From Sipunculus nudus (Eukaryota > Annelida > Sipuncula > Golfingiida > Sipunculidae): 64,000 bases of DNA. A program made the translations under genes and the position numbers. The notes beneath the pieces are model-generated. The model was not told the DNA's origin and ran no database searches. It worked only from the letters and a program-made list of their open reading frames with translations. The stretch lies in assembly GCA_026874595.1 (NCBI GenBank), contig CM049314.1, forward strand, positions 30,077,729 through 30,141,728, in the 5' to 3' direction. How positions within the stretch are numbered: the stretch's first letter is position 1; each line of letters starts with the position of its first letter. Shown here piece by piece: positions 14,066 through 26,739 of this stretch.

Positions 14066-15030
14066 ACGAAAAATTGCAGACTTGTAGATCTACTTGATCT
14101 AAACTTAAGCTCGGACACCGTATGAGGGAGGGTAGCGGACTACTTTAACGACTTACTGCGCATTGGGGTAGTCGGATTCCAGATAGAGTCCGCTACATAC
14201 ATGTGGCCTGCGGATCTAGAGAATATCCTCAGCCGAGTTCAGAACCTGTCAGCCAAGTACTTCCCTCCGAATACCAGGCCGTTCATTTACCAGGAAGTCG
14301 AAGACCTATATAATGGTCCAATCAGTGAGACGGAACACAGTCACATGGGAAGAGTGACGGAGTTCCGGTTCGGATATGACGTTGGAATGCGTTTCGCTGG
14401 GCGTTACGGCGGAGAACTGAAAAATCTGCGTGAATTGGGACCCGGAAGGGGCTGGCTGGACAGTGATGATGCAATCATGCACCATGCATTATCTCATCTT
14501 AACCCTAAGGCGTACTGCATGGCAACAGCGTTTAATCTTGCCCATCCGTACGGTTTCAAGCGCATAATGAGCAGTTATCAGTGGACATCCTACTATAAAG
14601 GACCGCCCAGCAATAATGACTACTTCTATCAAAGACGTGACAATCAACCCCGATGGAACTTGCGGCAATGGATGGGTCTGTGAACATAGGTGGCGCCAGG
14701 TGTTCAACATGGTAAAGTTCCACTCCGTCGTCAGGGATACCCCCTTGGTGTTTTGGCAAGATATGGACAACCATGACAATATCTCAAGTGGGAACCAGAT
14801 CGCTTTTGCTCGGGAAGGAAAAGGGTTTATAGTTATAAATAACCATTTTAACGAGATCCTAAGCGCCCGTCTGAGAACAACCCTTCTCGAAGGAACATAC
14901 TGTGACGTCATATCCGGAGATTTGGAACACGGTAACTGCACCGGGAAGTCCGTGTATGTGTCCAGCGATTCATTTGCAGACTTCCACATTCCATATAATG
15001 AAGTGGACCCAATGATCGCCCTTCATATAG
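14066..15030 (+). pseudogene. Amylase exon 4: catalytic core and C-domain, dead active site
   Basis: The exon opens 'TKNCRLVDLLDLN' in phase 0. A TGA lies at 14123. The nucleophile segment reads 'GFQIESATYMWP' where the family has GFRIDAxKHMWP: the chloride-binding Arg is Gln, the nucleophilic Asp is Glu (14186-14188), and Lys-His is Thr-Tyr. The acid/base Glu survives in 'FIYQEVEDLY'. The VFVDNHDNQRG block is absent between 'WLDSDDAIM' and 'NPKAYCMATAFNLAHPYGF', an in-frame loss of about 15 residues. Near 14610-14640 one extra base shifts the frame; the new frame gives 'DVTINPDGTCGNGWVCEHRW' and domain C. A separate DNHDN occurs at 14766-14780. The exon ends 'PMIALHIG' in phase 1 at 'ATAG/GTACTT', so the protein continues into exon 5. 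Confidence 0.85.
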
Positions 15031-18000
15031 GTACTTTCCCAAAATTATTCGGGTTTAAAAAAAAATACTAAATTAAGTTTTATGACAATTTATCTTAACC
15101 CATCACGATAAGTAAAGGAGTTACCATGATTGGCTCCATATCAGTAATTCAGATTTCTTTGTGAATTCTGGATTTCAAATATTTTGGCACAGCGCTATTT
15201 TTGTACCAAATTAATTATTATATATACAAGAATAAGCAGTGCATGCTGTATATGACACAGGTATACAGTTAATTTGTAATTACCAACCATTCAATTATAA
15301 AATATTAACTTTTAATGTTAATATTTGCACCAACATACGACGAAGTCATATATTGTATATTTTTTCGAATTTATTTTTTTAATCGAAAATTTGTGGTTGA
15401 GAGGGGGGCAACAATTAAATCACTGCGTTATTTAAAAGGTGAATATTGCAGTTGTTAATGTATGTTTTTTTTATTAAAGCTTATTCACACATATCTTACA
15501 CACAGCTTGCACATTCATACAGCGACTGAATTGTTGCCTCAGCCAGAAAGATAAATGCGTTCATTCCAGTTCGTGTATGTGTGTGTGTTTGTTCACAAAA
15601 CAATTAATGCAATCGGAAGCTCAGGAACGGAATCTAATGGAATTTTCAGGGCATGTCGAGGACTGGCCGGTGAGGGACCGGTTTGATTTTAGTGTGGATA
15701 CGGCACATGATCGGATTCGGGAATTAAATCGAGGAATGTCAACAAATATTCAAACAAATATTCAAACAAAACCACGTATGCACAAATGAACCACAGAATA
15801 TACGGGCTTGATGAAATGTTTTAGGTAACCCCACGTGACGGAGACTCGCATTCCCCGTATAGTAGACTTTCAGGTCTGAATTGAATCCATACATGAGGAA
15901 ACAAAGCGGCTTGACTGACTAGCCCTTACTATTTTTTATAGGAGCCCGACTTGATAAGCCAGCCCTGCAGCGGACCGTGGTGTTGTTGTCATTAAGATCA
16001 GTGGAGGGTCAAGACTTGTTTATACGCGGAGGACTCGACCCCCGCGTCAGACCAGGTATCGTTGTCATTCTGTTCTTGATTAATTCCTCTAAGAAATACA
16101 AGCTGATAAACCCGGTATACCGGGTTTTTTACGGGGGAGATGAAGTTATTAAAATGAGGAATGTTGTTTTTTATTCAAAAAGTAAAAAAAAAAATTTCGG
16201 TGGGATGCTGTCTCAATAAGATATGTACAATTTTTTTGCATTTATTTTGCTGCGCTGCGCTCGTGCCAAGAAATTCATATACTGGTATTTTTACCTTGAA
16301 GACTTGGTGACTAATGTTTACTTTTGCGAACCTACGCTCCCGAGGCAGCGGAAATCTTACGCTTCTCTAAAGAAGTAACTGATTTTCACGCTGCGAGCTT
16401 TGACCGTTTATGATATATTTAGACACCAGATGGCGGTTCGTTGTCCGCTGAAAAACACGTGCGAATGATATGAAAACAGCCAACCAGATGCCAATAAACA
16501 AACACTCGACAGGCATCCTGGCTCCGCCCATAGCTGCGCTTCAAGCGCCGTTTGAAGACAGTTAACGGTCGAATTTTAATTACTCCCTCTGCATTCTCGC
16601 ATCATCGACCGATTCGATTCTGACAGTATGAATGTTCGCGTAGCCATTTATCTGCTGTCTGAAGAAATGCAATAAGCCAGCGAGGTATGCAAGCAGCCTT
16701 TGTTGTTACGTTTCGTTTGAATTACAGCTCACCGGCCGGGCATCCTATGAGCCCATGGCCCTAAGGAAACCACGTCTGCGGCAAATCTCTCCGAGCCTGT
16801 GGCCTGTTCAGACGGTTACCAGGACGATGAGCTGTTACTCAAAACGAAATGAACATGATTGGCTGCGTGTATTCCTCGCTTAGTCGTGTCTTCCAGCACA
16901 AGGTCTCATCTGATTGGACAAAAATACAGTGCTCCCCTCTGGTGTAGCAATTCAGGATACGAGGTCATAACAAGCAGCGCTTACCATATAGGCAATAGGC
17001 CTAGAGTTAAAGCGCTGTGTAAAGAGCGTATTGCGAACCGGAATGGGGCGCGAGGACACTCAGGTTTTCGATTTATCTTTGACTGGTTACGATTGTTGGA
17101 CGTATAAAGAATAAATTGATGTGAAGACATGAAACATGAATTAAAAGCAAGGAAACTATTCCTGAAGAAAGATACGGAAACATGCATACCTCGTTAGTAA
17201 CAGAAGCGGACCCAAATGAAGTTGCAACCGTTTTTAATCGTATCAGGTCAATTTTGAGGCCTGGAAACCCCGCCTCCACCTATCCTCACTCCTGTTCCGT
17301 AAATGTAGACCTTTTTTAATTTTTTTGTCATTTATCACCCTACGTTGAACCCCTCCTTTTCATAAGGCGAGAGTCATGTATTTTTCACATTTACCGACCA
17401 CGCTCATGGGTCAGGGCCAAAAATCTCTCACTGCAAGAAAGTTGGGTTAAACACATGCACAAGAGACCTTAATTTAGGCCGCTTCATCCCGTGCTTGAGG
17501 GATTTTTGTAAATAACAAATAGGTCGCATTGCGATCTTTGCCGAAGGCAGGTCGGCTGCTTTCGTTACATGGTACTCTCCCCGCAATGTAGAAAGCAGGG
17601 AAAATCACTTCAAACATTGTGTACATGAAAAATTATTGATTGTCATAGCGGTCATGTCACTGCGGGAATAATAACCTTTAAAATAAGGTATGGTACAGTG
17701 TCATACGCAGCATTGTTTCAGAGAACATGGAGGACAAAGGTGAAGCGAATTCCTTTTTTTAGTATTAAGATTCCCACTCCTTAACAGACATGGCCTCTAT
17801 CAAGCCCCTCTTTTTATTTCATACTATTTTTATACTTTTTATTTCAAGAATTATGAACAGGGCAATTGAACCTATTAAATGTCTCGCGTGTGCCCCCGTA
17901 AGCTCAAAGTTACACAACCCTGTTGCTATTTTTAGATTCTAATTCAATCAAGCTCAGATGAATATTCTTCCATGTGAAGTGAATGTAACTGAATGTAACG

Positions 18001-18377
18001 AGATATATTTGTGTGAAATTAAATTAATTGTTCTTGCTAAACACCGAATGTCCCGACAAGTACTTTAAGATTATAAGGATGGGGGGGGGGGGGGGTCTTC
18101 TGGGTAATATTTCTATTCTTTTAATGATGTTTTTTTCAGTTACTTTTCTGTGCATTTTATTCACATTCCTATGCTTTTCGTGGTCTTTCAAAATCTTAAA
18201 CTTAGAGCAAATATTACACCCAACGTTCTGACACTGTAGGAATCAACTGGTAATTTTTCCTGTATTTTACCAATTTTTGGTAATTTACATTAGCATTTCG
18301 GTACTCTTCATTAAACTTTCCGTGCTTTATATATTGTTTGATGATAAAGAAAATCCATAGTAATTTATCATTTACAG
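15031..18377 (+). other. Amylase intron 4
   Basis: A 3.3 kb intron joining two phase-1 ends. A G+C-richer stretch lies at about 15630-16100 and 16240-17280. Open frames there (for example 15577-15789) resemble nothing I know. A 12-base G run lies near 18080. No array or RNA gene seen. Confidence 0.55.
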
Positions 18378-18608
18378 GGGAAACGAAATTTGCTAAAACT
18401 CGTTTCTGTGCGCTAAAAATGACACATTCTGACCTCGGAAGCTCAAGTCATTACGATAAATACAACGCCTGGAGAGTTGGAGACAGGTACCTGGACTGTT
18501 CGGCGCAGAGCCAGGTCAAGGATCATACGAGGGTACACCCGCCAGTGGCTCCCCTGCCGTCTGGACCACGAACGACATCAGCCATCCCGGATACCAGCCA
18601 ATCAACAC
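18378..18608 (+). pseudogene. Amylase exon 5: C-terminal extension, first half
   Basis: After 'TCATTTACAG' in phase 1 it reads 'FCALKMTHSDLGSSSHYDKY' and 'NAWRVGDRYLD', nearly identical to 326-430. One G is missing near 18498 ('GACTGTTCGG' against 'AACTGGTTCGG' in the upstream copy). Past this -1 shift the frame continues 'EPGQGSYEGTPASGSPAVWT', then 'TNDISHPGYQPINT', to a strong donor 'CAC/GTGAGT' in phase 2. The exon length fits the splice phases only if the missing base is counted. The aromatic and Ser/Gly/Pro content suggests a linker-plus-beta domain; no named family is recognised. Confidence 0.75.
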
Positions 18609-20521
18609 GTGAGTTATACAGAAATGTTGAAGGTGCCCATTCACCTACCTTTAGAAAAAGAATGTATGTGATTTCTGGTTTCCTGTGTGTAGGCCTATAT
18701 TAATGATCTAAGTGTAATTCTGGTTATAAAAAAACCTTAAAATGCAGGATGTATGTACTTGTATATCAACTACATGTTTATAAAAACACAGCCATGTTGA
18801 CAAACAGAAAAAACATGTAACCCAAGGTGGTAGGTTGCATATATGCGAAGGTAGAAGGGTCACTTGTTGCAAAACACCATTTGCAAAGCTCTCGCTTATC
18901 CGACCTGCCGCCAGATACCTTTCAAATTGTTGAAACTGTTTAAACTTTTGATTATTTTGGCGGGCCCTCACATATAATGTTGATAAAACATGTTAATATA
19001 AACAAAACAAGCAGCTTGTGAGCAGTGATACCCACGTTTCTCTTTCAGGCCTCTTTGTATAAAAGCTCCAAGAGGTTACCTTTAGTTTATAAAGTTCAGA
19101 CAGGTGATTGGTACCCTTTGCGTTTTAGTTACAGAAATATGTTCGTTGACTGCTTGAGCTTGTATGATCACGCTTATTGATCACATTGAGATATCTGGAC
19201 ATCAATCCAGACATTGACCTTATCCATGCTTTCTTGGAATTTCTATTTTTTGTGGGATTGTCCCTCACTCATTCCATGACTCACCAAGTACCTTACATAC
19301 TTACATCACACAATTATAGTACCCGTTCATTTACCAGGTATGTTCAATAAACATATAAAAGTTCCTCATAAATATTATGGTAGATTTTTGTCCTGAAATC
19401 TTATTTTACTCCTGTACACAGTTGGAAATAACTTGTACAGGGAGTGATCAGTAGGACCAAACATAATTATTTTGGTACGGCCACTTATTGGCCATACAGT
19501 TTAAGATTTCTCAAACTTCCAAATGTTGTTGCGCAACCCTGTAGGTCCATATTCCTTCCCCTCGTTTCCCAGGTGTTACGCCTGCATAAGCTCGGGCACC
19601 AGATTATAACAACACTAAGCAAAAACACCTAATGTGGAATTCCTCACAAACCATCTGACATAAAAAGCCTGAATCCGACATACAAGTGCCTTGGATGTGT
19701 TTAATAAAGGTATCTTCAAAGGCTTCCGAGGTATATGCATATAAGGAAACCATGGCGTCACAATTTCAGCGGTCAAAATTCCATAAGCAACGCCCCAATC
19801 AGGTCTCTTCATAATCCACACAAAAAGAACTAAGTTTTGCACAAACTTGTGCGTTTGAGCGCTTCACGCAAGCTCGAAGGTCACAGAATTATATTGCCAT
19901 TAGGTGCAAGCTAAAGATAGCAAATGCTATTTGTGAAGAATTCTGGAAGCTTGCTTAATTTGCAATTAAAACTTTGTGTGTAACATAAGCACTCTTTAAG
20001 ATGTAATGCCTGTGGTATCTTAACAAGTATTCTTTCATAAATAGTTACCCTTGAAAGTTTATTCAAAACATAAAAGGCGCGCGCCATCAGTGAAAGCTGC
20101 ATATACCGGTTAAATTTTAAGAATGTTTAAATTATCCCACTCCATCTACATCTCCAATTAAACCACAATTTTGTATATCAATGTTTTATCAACGTCCCCC
20201 TACCACGGCTTGCACAGAGCAAAGAACTACAATAAGGACAATTAAACCGTGGTACCGCATTGTCCACCCAGGAACGTCAACCCGTTCTCGTTTGTTTGTT
20301 CACACCTGTTTTGGCTCAGGGCCCTGTGCCTCCGCTTTCACTGATGTGATAACTATCCGATGACACTAGTTTTTGCAGTGCCCTGTGCCACCTCTGGAAA
20401 TGATGCAGGTATACTCTTGCTATATGGGCAGCAGTTAAAACCAAGGAGATGTGGAACGACTGCAGTGTATAACGACTGCGTTAGAAATGTATTGTAGCCC
20501 TTCTGAAATTATTAATTATAG
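18609..20521 (+). other. Amylase intron 5
   Basis: A 1.9 kb A+T-rich intron with no supported gene or array. The open frames at 19444-20363 show no family features. Confidence 0.6.
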
Positions 20522-20766
20522 GTTTGGCGAACATTACTGGCTGTTGGACGTGAAAATGGACTGCTCGCTGGCAGAGAACGGTTGGTTTGACGTCAGAGGA
20601 TATTTACCTTTGGGCGGCTGGGAGCCTTTTTTTCTGGCCAGTCGCCAAATGCTATGGCTCCGAAAGTAGAACGATACCTTACCTGTCACTAAACAATAAT
20701 GCACGGTGTGGATACATCAACATCTTCTTCTGGGGCCAGTCTGGCTGTACCATCAACAACTTCTGA
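20522..20766 (+). pseudogene. Amylase exon 6: C-terminal extension, second half, frameshifted
   Basis: Acceptor 'AATTATAG', phase 2. It reads '[20 protein letters not shown]', '[13 protein letters not shown]', then a run of seven T (20627-20633) puts the frame off by +1. Six T would restore exact length agreement with 1179-1422. In the shifted frame '[20 protein letters not shown]'-like sequence runs to 'INNF' and TGA at 20764-20766. In the unshifted frame a TAG ends translation at 20667-20669. The exon carries changes not shared by the embedded tail copies at 21117 and 21556. Confidence 0.8.
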
Positions 20767-21116
20767 CGACCGCTGAGCTGTACCATCAACAACTTCTGAC
20801 GACCGCTGAGCTATCCCATCAACAACTTCTGACTACCACTGAGCTGCACCATCAACAACTTCTGACGACCACTGAGCTCTACCATCAAAAATTCTGACGA
20901 CCACTGAGCTGTACCATCAACAACTTCTGACGACCACTGAGCTCTACCATCAAAAATTCTGATGACCACTGAGCTCTACCATCAACAACTTCTGACGACC
21001 ACTAAGCTGTACCATCAACAACTTCTGACAACCACTGAGCTGTACCATCAACAAATTCTGACGACCACTGAGCTGTACCATCAACAACTTCTGACGACCA
21101 CTGAGCTGTACTATCA

Positions 21117-21709
21117 ACGGCTGGGAGCCTTTTTTTTCTGGCCAGTCGCCAAATGCTATGGCTCCGCAGGTAGAACGATACCTTACCTGTCACTAAACCA
21201 TAATGCACGGTGTGGATACATCAACATCTTCTTCTGGGGCCAGTCTGGCTGTACCATCAACAGCTTCTGACGACCACTGAGCTGTACCATCAACGACCTC
21301 TGACGACCACTGAGCTGTACCATCAACAACTTCTGACGACCACTGAGCTGTACCATCAACAACTTCTGACGACCACTAAGCTGTACCATCAACAACTTCT
21401 GACAACCGCTGAGCTGAAAAACAACAAATTCTGACGTCCGCTGAGCTGAACCATCAACAACTTCTGACGACCACTGGGCTGTACCATCAACAAATTCTGA
21501 CGACCGCTGAGCTGTACCAACAACAACTTCTGACGACCACTGAGCTGTACCATCAACGGCTGGGAGCCTTTTTTTTCTGGCCAGTCGCCAAATGCTATGG
21601 CTCCGCAGGTAGAACGATACCTTACCTGTCACTAAACCATAATGCACGGTGTGGATACATCAACATCTTCTTCTGGGGCCAGTCTGGCTGTACCATCAAC
21701 AGCTTCTGA
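21117..21709 (+). repeat. Two embedded copies of the terminal-exon tail inside the array (439-bp higher-order unit)
   Basis: The last ~150 bases of exon 6 ('GGCTGGGAGCC' to the stop) recur at 21117-21269 and 21556-21708, separated by ~285 bp of 33-bp units, so the period is 439 bp. Both have eight T in the homopolymer, 'SAGRT', 'NHNARCGY' and end 'INSF'. The unit frame runs directly into the exon-tail frame, giving a 102-codon chimeric open frame from 20962. These are array by-products, not separate genes. Confidence 0.85.
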
Positions 21710-24589
21710 CGACCACTGAGCTGTACCATCAACGACCTCTGACGACCACTGAGCTGTACCATCAACAACTTCTGACGACCACTGAGCTGTACCATCAACA
21801 ACTTCTGACGACCACTAAGCTGTACCATCAACAACTTCTGACGACCGCTGAGCTGAAAAACAACAAATTCTGACGTCCGCTGAGCTGAACCATCAACAAC
21901 TTCTGACGACCACTGGGCTGTACCATCAACAACTTCTGACGACCGCTGAGCTGTACCATCAACAACTTCTGACGACCACTAGGCTGTACCATCAACAACT
22001 TCTGACGACCACTAGGCTGTACCATCAACAACTTCTGACGACCGCTGAGCTGAACCATCAACAACTTCTGACGACCACTAAGCTGTACCATCAACAACTT
22101 CTGACGACCGCTGAGCTGTACCATCAACAACTTCTGACGACCACTAGGCTGTACCATCAACAACTTCTGACGACCGCTGAGCTGTACCATCAACAACTTC
22201 TGACGACCGCTGAGCTATCCCATCAACAACTTCTGATTACCACTGAGCCGCACCATCTACAACTTCTGACGACCACTGAGCTCTACCATCAACAAATTCT
22301 GACGACCACTGAGCTGTACCATCAACAACTTCTGACGACCACTGAGCTGTACCATCTACAACTTCTGATTACCACTGAACTGTACCATCAACAAATTCTG
22401 ACGACCACTGAGCTGTACCATCAACAACTTCTGATTACCACTGAGCTGTACCATCTACAACTTCTGACGAACACTGAGCTCTACCATCAACAAATTCTGA
22501 CGACCACTGAGCTGTACCATCAACAACTTCTGACGACCACTGAGCTCTACCATCAACAAATTCTGACGACCACTGAGCTGTACCATCAACAACTGACGAC
22601 CACTGAGCTCTACCATCAACAAATTCTGACGACCACTGAGCTTTACCATCAACAAATTCTGACGACCACTGTTCGTACCATCAACAACTTCAGACGACCA
22701 CCGAGCTCTACCATCAACAAATTCTGACGACTACTGAGCTGTACCATCAACAACTTCTCACGACCACTGAGCTCTACCATCAACAAATTCTGACGACCAC
22801 TGAGCTGTACCATCTACAACTTCTGATTACTACTGAGCTGTACCATCTACAACTTCTGATTACCACTGAGCTGTACCATCAACAAATTCTGACGACCACT
22901 GAGCTGTACCATCAACAACTTCTGATTACCACTGAGCTGTACCATCTTCAACTTCTGACGACCACTGAGCTCTACCATCAACAAATTCTGACGACCACTG
23001 AGCTGTACCATCAACAACTTCTGACGACCACTGAGCTCTACCATCAACAAATTCTGACGAACACTGAGCTGTACCATCAACAACTTCTGACGACCACTGA
23101 GCTGTACGATCAACGACATCTGACGACCACTGAGCTGTACCATCAACAACTTCTGACGACCACTGAGCTGTACGATCAACGACATCTGACGACCGCTGAG
23201 CTGATCCATCATCAGCTTCTAACAACACTGAGTTATACATCAACAACTACTTACGACCACTAGGCTGTACCATCAACAACTTCTGACGACCGCTGAGCTG
23301 TACCATCAACAACTTCTGACGACCGCTGAGCTATCCCATCAACAACTTCTGATTACCACTGAGCTGCACCATCTACAACTTCTGACGACCACTGAGCTCT
23401 ACCATCAACAAATTCTGACGACCACTGAGCTGTACCATCAACAACTTCTGACGACCACTGAGCTGTACCATCTACAACTTCTGATTACCACTGAGCTGTA
23501 CCATCTACAACTTCTGATTACCACTGAGCTGTACCATCAACAAATTCTGACGACCACTGAGCTGTACCATCAACAACTTCTGATTACCACTGGGCTGTTC
23601 CATCTACAACTTCTGACGAGCACTGAGCTCTACCATCAACATATTCTGACGACCACTGAGCTGTACCATCAACAACTTCTGACGACCACTAAGCTGTACC
23701 ATCAACAAATTCTGACGACCACTGAGCTGCACCATCTACAACTTCTGACGACCACTGAGCTCTACCATCAACAAATTTTGACGACCACTGAGCTGTACCA
23801 TCAACAACTTCTGACGACCACTGAGCTGTACCATCTACAACTTCTGATTACCACTGAGCTGTACCATCAACAAATTCTGACGACCACTGAGCTGTACCAT
23901 CAACAACTTCTGTTTACCACTGAGCTGTACCATCTACAACTTCTGACGACCACTGAGCTCTACCATCAACAAGTTCTGACGACCACTGAGCTGTACCATC
24001 AACAACTTCTGACGACAACTGAGCTCTACCATCAACAAATTCTGACGACCACTGAGCTGTACCATCAACAACTGACGACCACTGAGCTCTACCATCAACA
24101 AATCCTGACGACCACTGAGCTGTACCATCAACAAATTCTGACGACCACTGAGCTGTACCATCAACAACTTCAGACGACCACCGAGCTCTACCATCAACAA
24201 ATTATGACGACCACTGAGCTGTACCATCAACAACTTCTCACGACCACTGAGCTCTACCATCAACAAATTCTGACGACCACTGAGCTGTACCATCAACAAC
24301 TTCTGACGACCACTGAGCTGTACCATCTACAACTTCTGATTACTACTGAGCTGTACCATCTACAACTTCTGATTACCACTGAGCTGTACCATCAACAAAT
24401 TCTGACGACCACTGTGCTGTACCATCAACAACTTCTGATTACCACTGAGCTCTACCATCCACAACATCTAACGACCACTGAGCTCTACCATCAACAAATT
24501 CTTACGACCACTGAGCTGTACCATCAACAACTTCTGACGACCACTGAGCTCTACCATCAACAAATTCTGACGACCACTGAGCTGTACGA

Positions 24590-26400
24590 TCAACGACATC
24601 TGACGACCACTGAGCTGATCCATCATCAGCTTCTAACAACACTGAGTTATACATCAACAACTTCTGACGACCGCTGAGCTGTACCATCTACTTCTGACGA
24701 CCACCAAGCTGTACCATCAACAACTTCTGACGACAGCTGAGCTGTAAAACAACAAATTCTGACAACCGCTGAGCTGAACCATGATCAAGCTTCTGACGAC
24801 CGCTGAGCTGTAAAACAACAAATTCTGACGTCCACTGAGCTGAACCATCATCAGCTTCTAACAACACTGAATTATACATCAACAACTTCTTAACCACTAA
24901 GCTGTACCATCAACAACTTATGACGATCGCTGAGCTGTACCATCAACAACTTCTGGCGATCACTGAGCTGAACCATCAGCAATTTCTGACGACCGCTGAG
25001 CCGTCCCATCAACAAATTCTGACGACCACTGAGCTGTACCATCAACAACTTCTGACGACCATTGAGCTCTACCATCAACAAATTCTGACGACCACTGAGC
25101 TGTATCATCAACAACTTCTGACGACCACTGAGCTGTACCATCTACAACTTCTGATTACTACTGAGCCGTACCATCTACAACTTCTGATTACCACTGAGCT
25201 GTACCATCAACAAATTCTGACGACCACTAAGCTGTACCATCAACAACTTCTGATTACCACTGAGCTGTACCATCTACAACTTCTGACGACCACTGTGCTC
25301 TACCATCAACAAATTCTGACGACCACTGAGCTGTACCATCAACAACTTCTGACGACCACTGAGCTCTACCATCAACGACATCTGACGACCACTGAGCCGT
25401 ACCATCAACAACTTCTGACGACCATTGAGCTGTACGATCAACGACATCTGACGACCGCTGGGCTGATCCATCATCAGCTTCTAAACACACTGAGTTATAC
25501 ATCAACAACTACTTACGACCACTAGGTTGTACCATCAACAACTTCTGACGACCGGAGAGCTGTACCATCAACAACTTCTGACGACCGCTGAGCTATCCCA
25601 TCAACAACTTCTGATTACCACTGAGCTGCACCATCTACAACTTCTGACGACCACTGAGCTGTACCATCAACAAATTCTGACGACCACTGAGCTGTACCAT
25701 CAACAACTTCTGACGACCACTGAGCTGTACCATCAACAACTTCTGACGACCACTGAGCTGTACCATCTACAACTTCTGATTACCACTGAGCTGTACCATC
25801 AACAAATTCTGACGACCACTGAGCTGTACCATCAACAACTTCTGATTACCACTGAGCTGTACCATCTACAACTTCTGACGACTACTGAGCTCTACCATCA
25901 ACAAATTCTGACGACCACTGAGCTGTACCATCAACAACTTCTGACGACCACTGAGCTCTACCATCAACAAATTCTGACGACCACTGAGCTGTACGATCAA
26001 CGACATCTGACGACCACTGAGCTGATCCATCATCAGCTTCTAACAACACTGAGTTATACATCAACAACTTCTGACGACCGCTGAGCTGTACCATCAACTT
26101 CTGACGACCACTAAGCTGTACCATCAACAACTTCTGACGACAGCTGAGCTGTAAAACAACAAATTCTGACAACCGCTGAGCTGAACCATGATCAAGCTTC
26201 TGACGACCGCTGAGCTGTAAAACAACAAATTCTGACGTCCACTGAGCTGAACCATCATCAGCTTCTAACAACACTGAATTATACATCAACAACTTCTTAA
26301 CCACTAAGCTGTACCATCAACAACTTATGACGATCGCTGAGCTGTACCATCAACAACTTCTTGCGATCACTAAGCTGAACCATCAGCAATTTCTGACGAC
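24590..26400. repeat. Higher-order repeat of ~1.41 kb within the minisatellite
   Basis: A distinctive run of variant units (about 24590-24990), including 'GAGTTATACATC', 'AACCATGATCAAGCTTCTG', 'GAATTATACATC' and 'CTTATGACGATCGCTGAG', recurs at about 25998-26400, offset 1407-1408 bp. A related junction with 'AACTACTTACGACC' links 23231 and 25493. This indicates segmental duplication of many units at once. Confidence 0.75.
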
Positions 26401-26662
26401 CGCTGAGCCGTCCCATCAACAAATTCTGACGACCACTGAGCTGTACCATGAACCACTCGTGACGACGAGTGAGCTGTACCATCAACAACTTCTTACGATA
26501 ATTGAGCTGTACCATCAACTACTTCTAACGACCATTTAACTTGACCAATTAAACAACCCATCATCCCAGAATCATTGAGAATCTGTTTTATATTTGATCT
26601 TCATAAAAAGTAACCATAATAGCGTTAAAATTTAAACACTGACCCTTTATGTCAACATTTCG

Positions 26663-26668
26663 AATAAA
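26663..26668 (+). promoter_or_regulatory. Possible polyadenylation signal after the array
   Basis: First AATAAA after the minisatellite, in 'CATTTCGAATAAAATCC', preceded by a weakly upstream-locus-like 'AGCGTTAAAATTTAAA'. If used, the amylase transcript would carry the whole array in its 3' UTR. Confidence 0.3.
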
Positions 26669-26739
26669 ATCCTTCCGATTATTATGCTGGTATTGTGTCG
26701 CATGTCCTGGTCGCTCTTTGTATATGTGGAAATCACGAA

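Larger units (their letters stand above)
20738..26560. repeat. 5.8 kb array of a 33-bp minisatellite derived from the amylase stop region
   Basis: About 170 units of 33 bp, each built on 'CTGTACCATCAACAACTTCT' followed by 'GACGACCACTGAG'. The first unit is the last coding sequence of exon 6 ('GCTINNF', stop) and its immediate 3' flank. Variants (CTCTACCATCAACAAATTCT, CTGATTACCACTGAG, ACGATCAACGACATCTGACG) are interleaved and repeat in blocks, showing higher-order structure. Because 33 is a multiple of 3, open frames such as 23778-24677 (unit 'LTTTELYHQQL') and its reverse ('LLMVQLSGRQK') run for hundreds of codons; they are products of the repeat length. The array would lie in the 3' UTR or just beyond the gene. 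Confidence 0.95.

Noticed and set aside
14489-14989. 166-codon minus-strand frame
   Set aside because: It is the antisense shadow of amylase exon 4, which has strong family matches on the plus strand.
23778-24677. 299-codon open frame as a protein gene
   Set aside because: It is produced by a 33-bp repeat whose length is a multiple of three; the reverse strand is equally open.
20738-26560. CRISPR array (regular short repeats)
   Set aside because: Units abut without unique spacers, and the context is eukaryotic.
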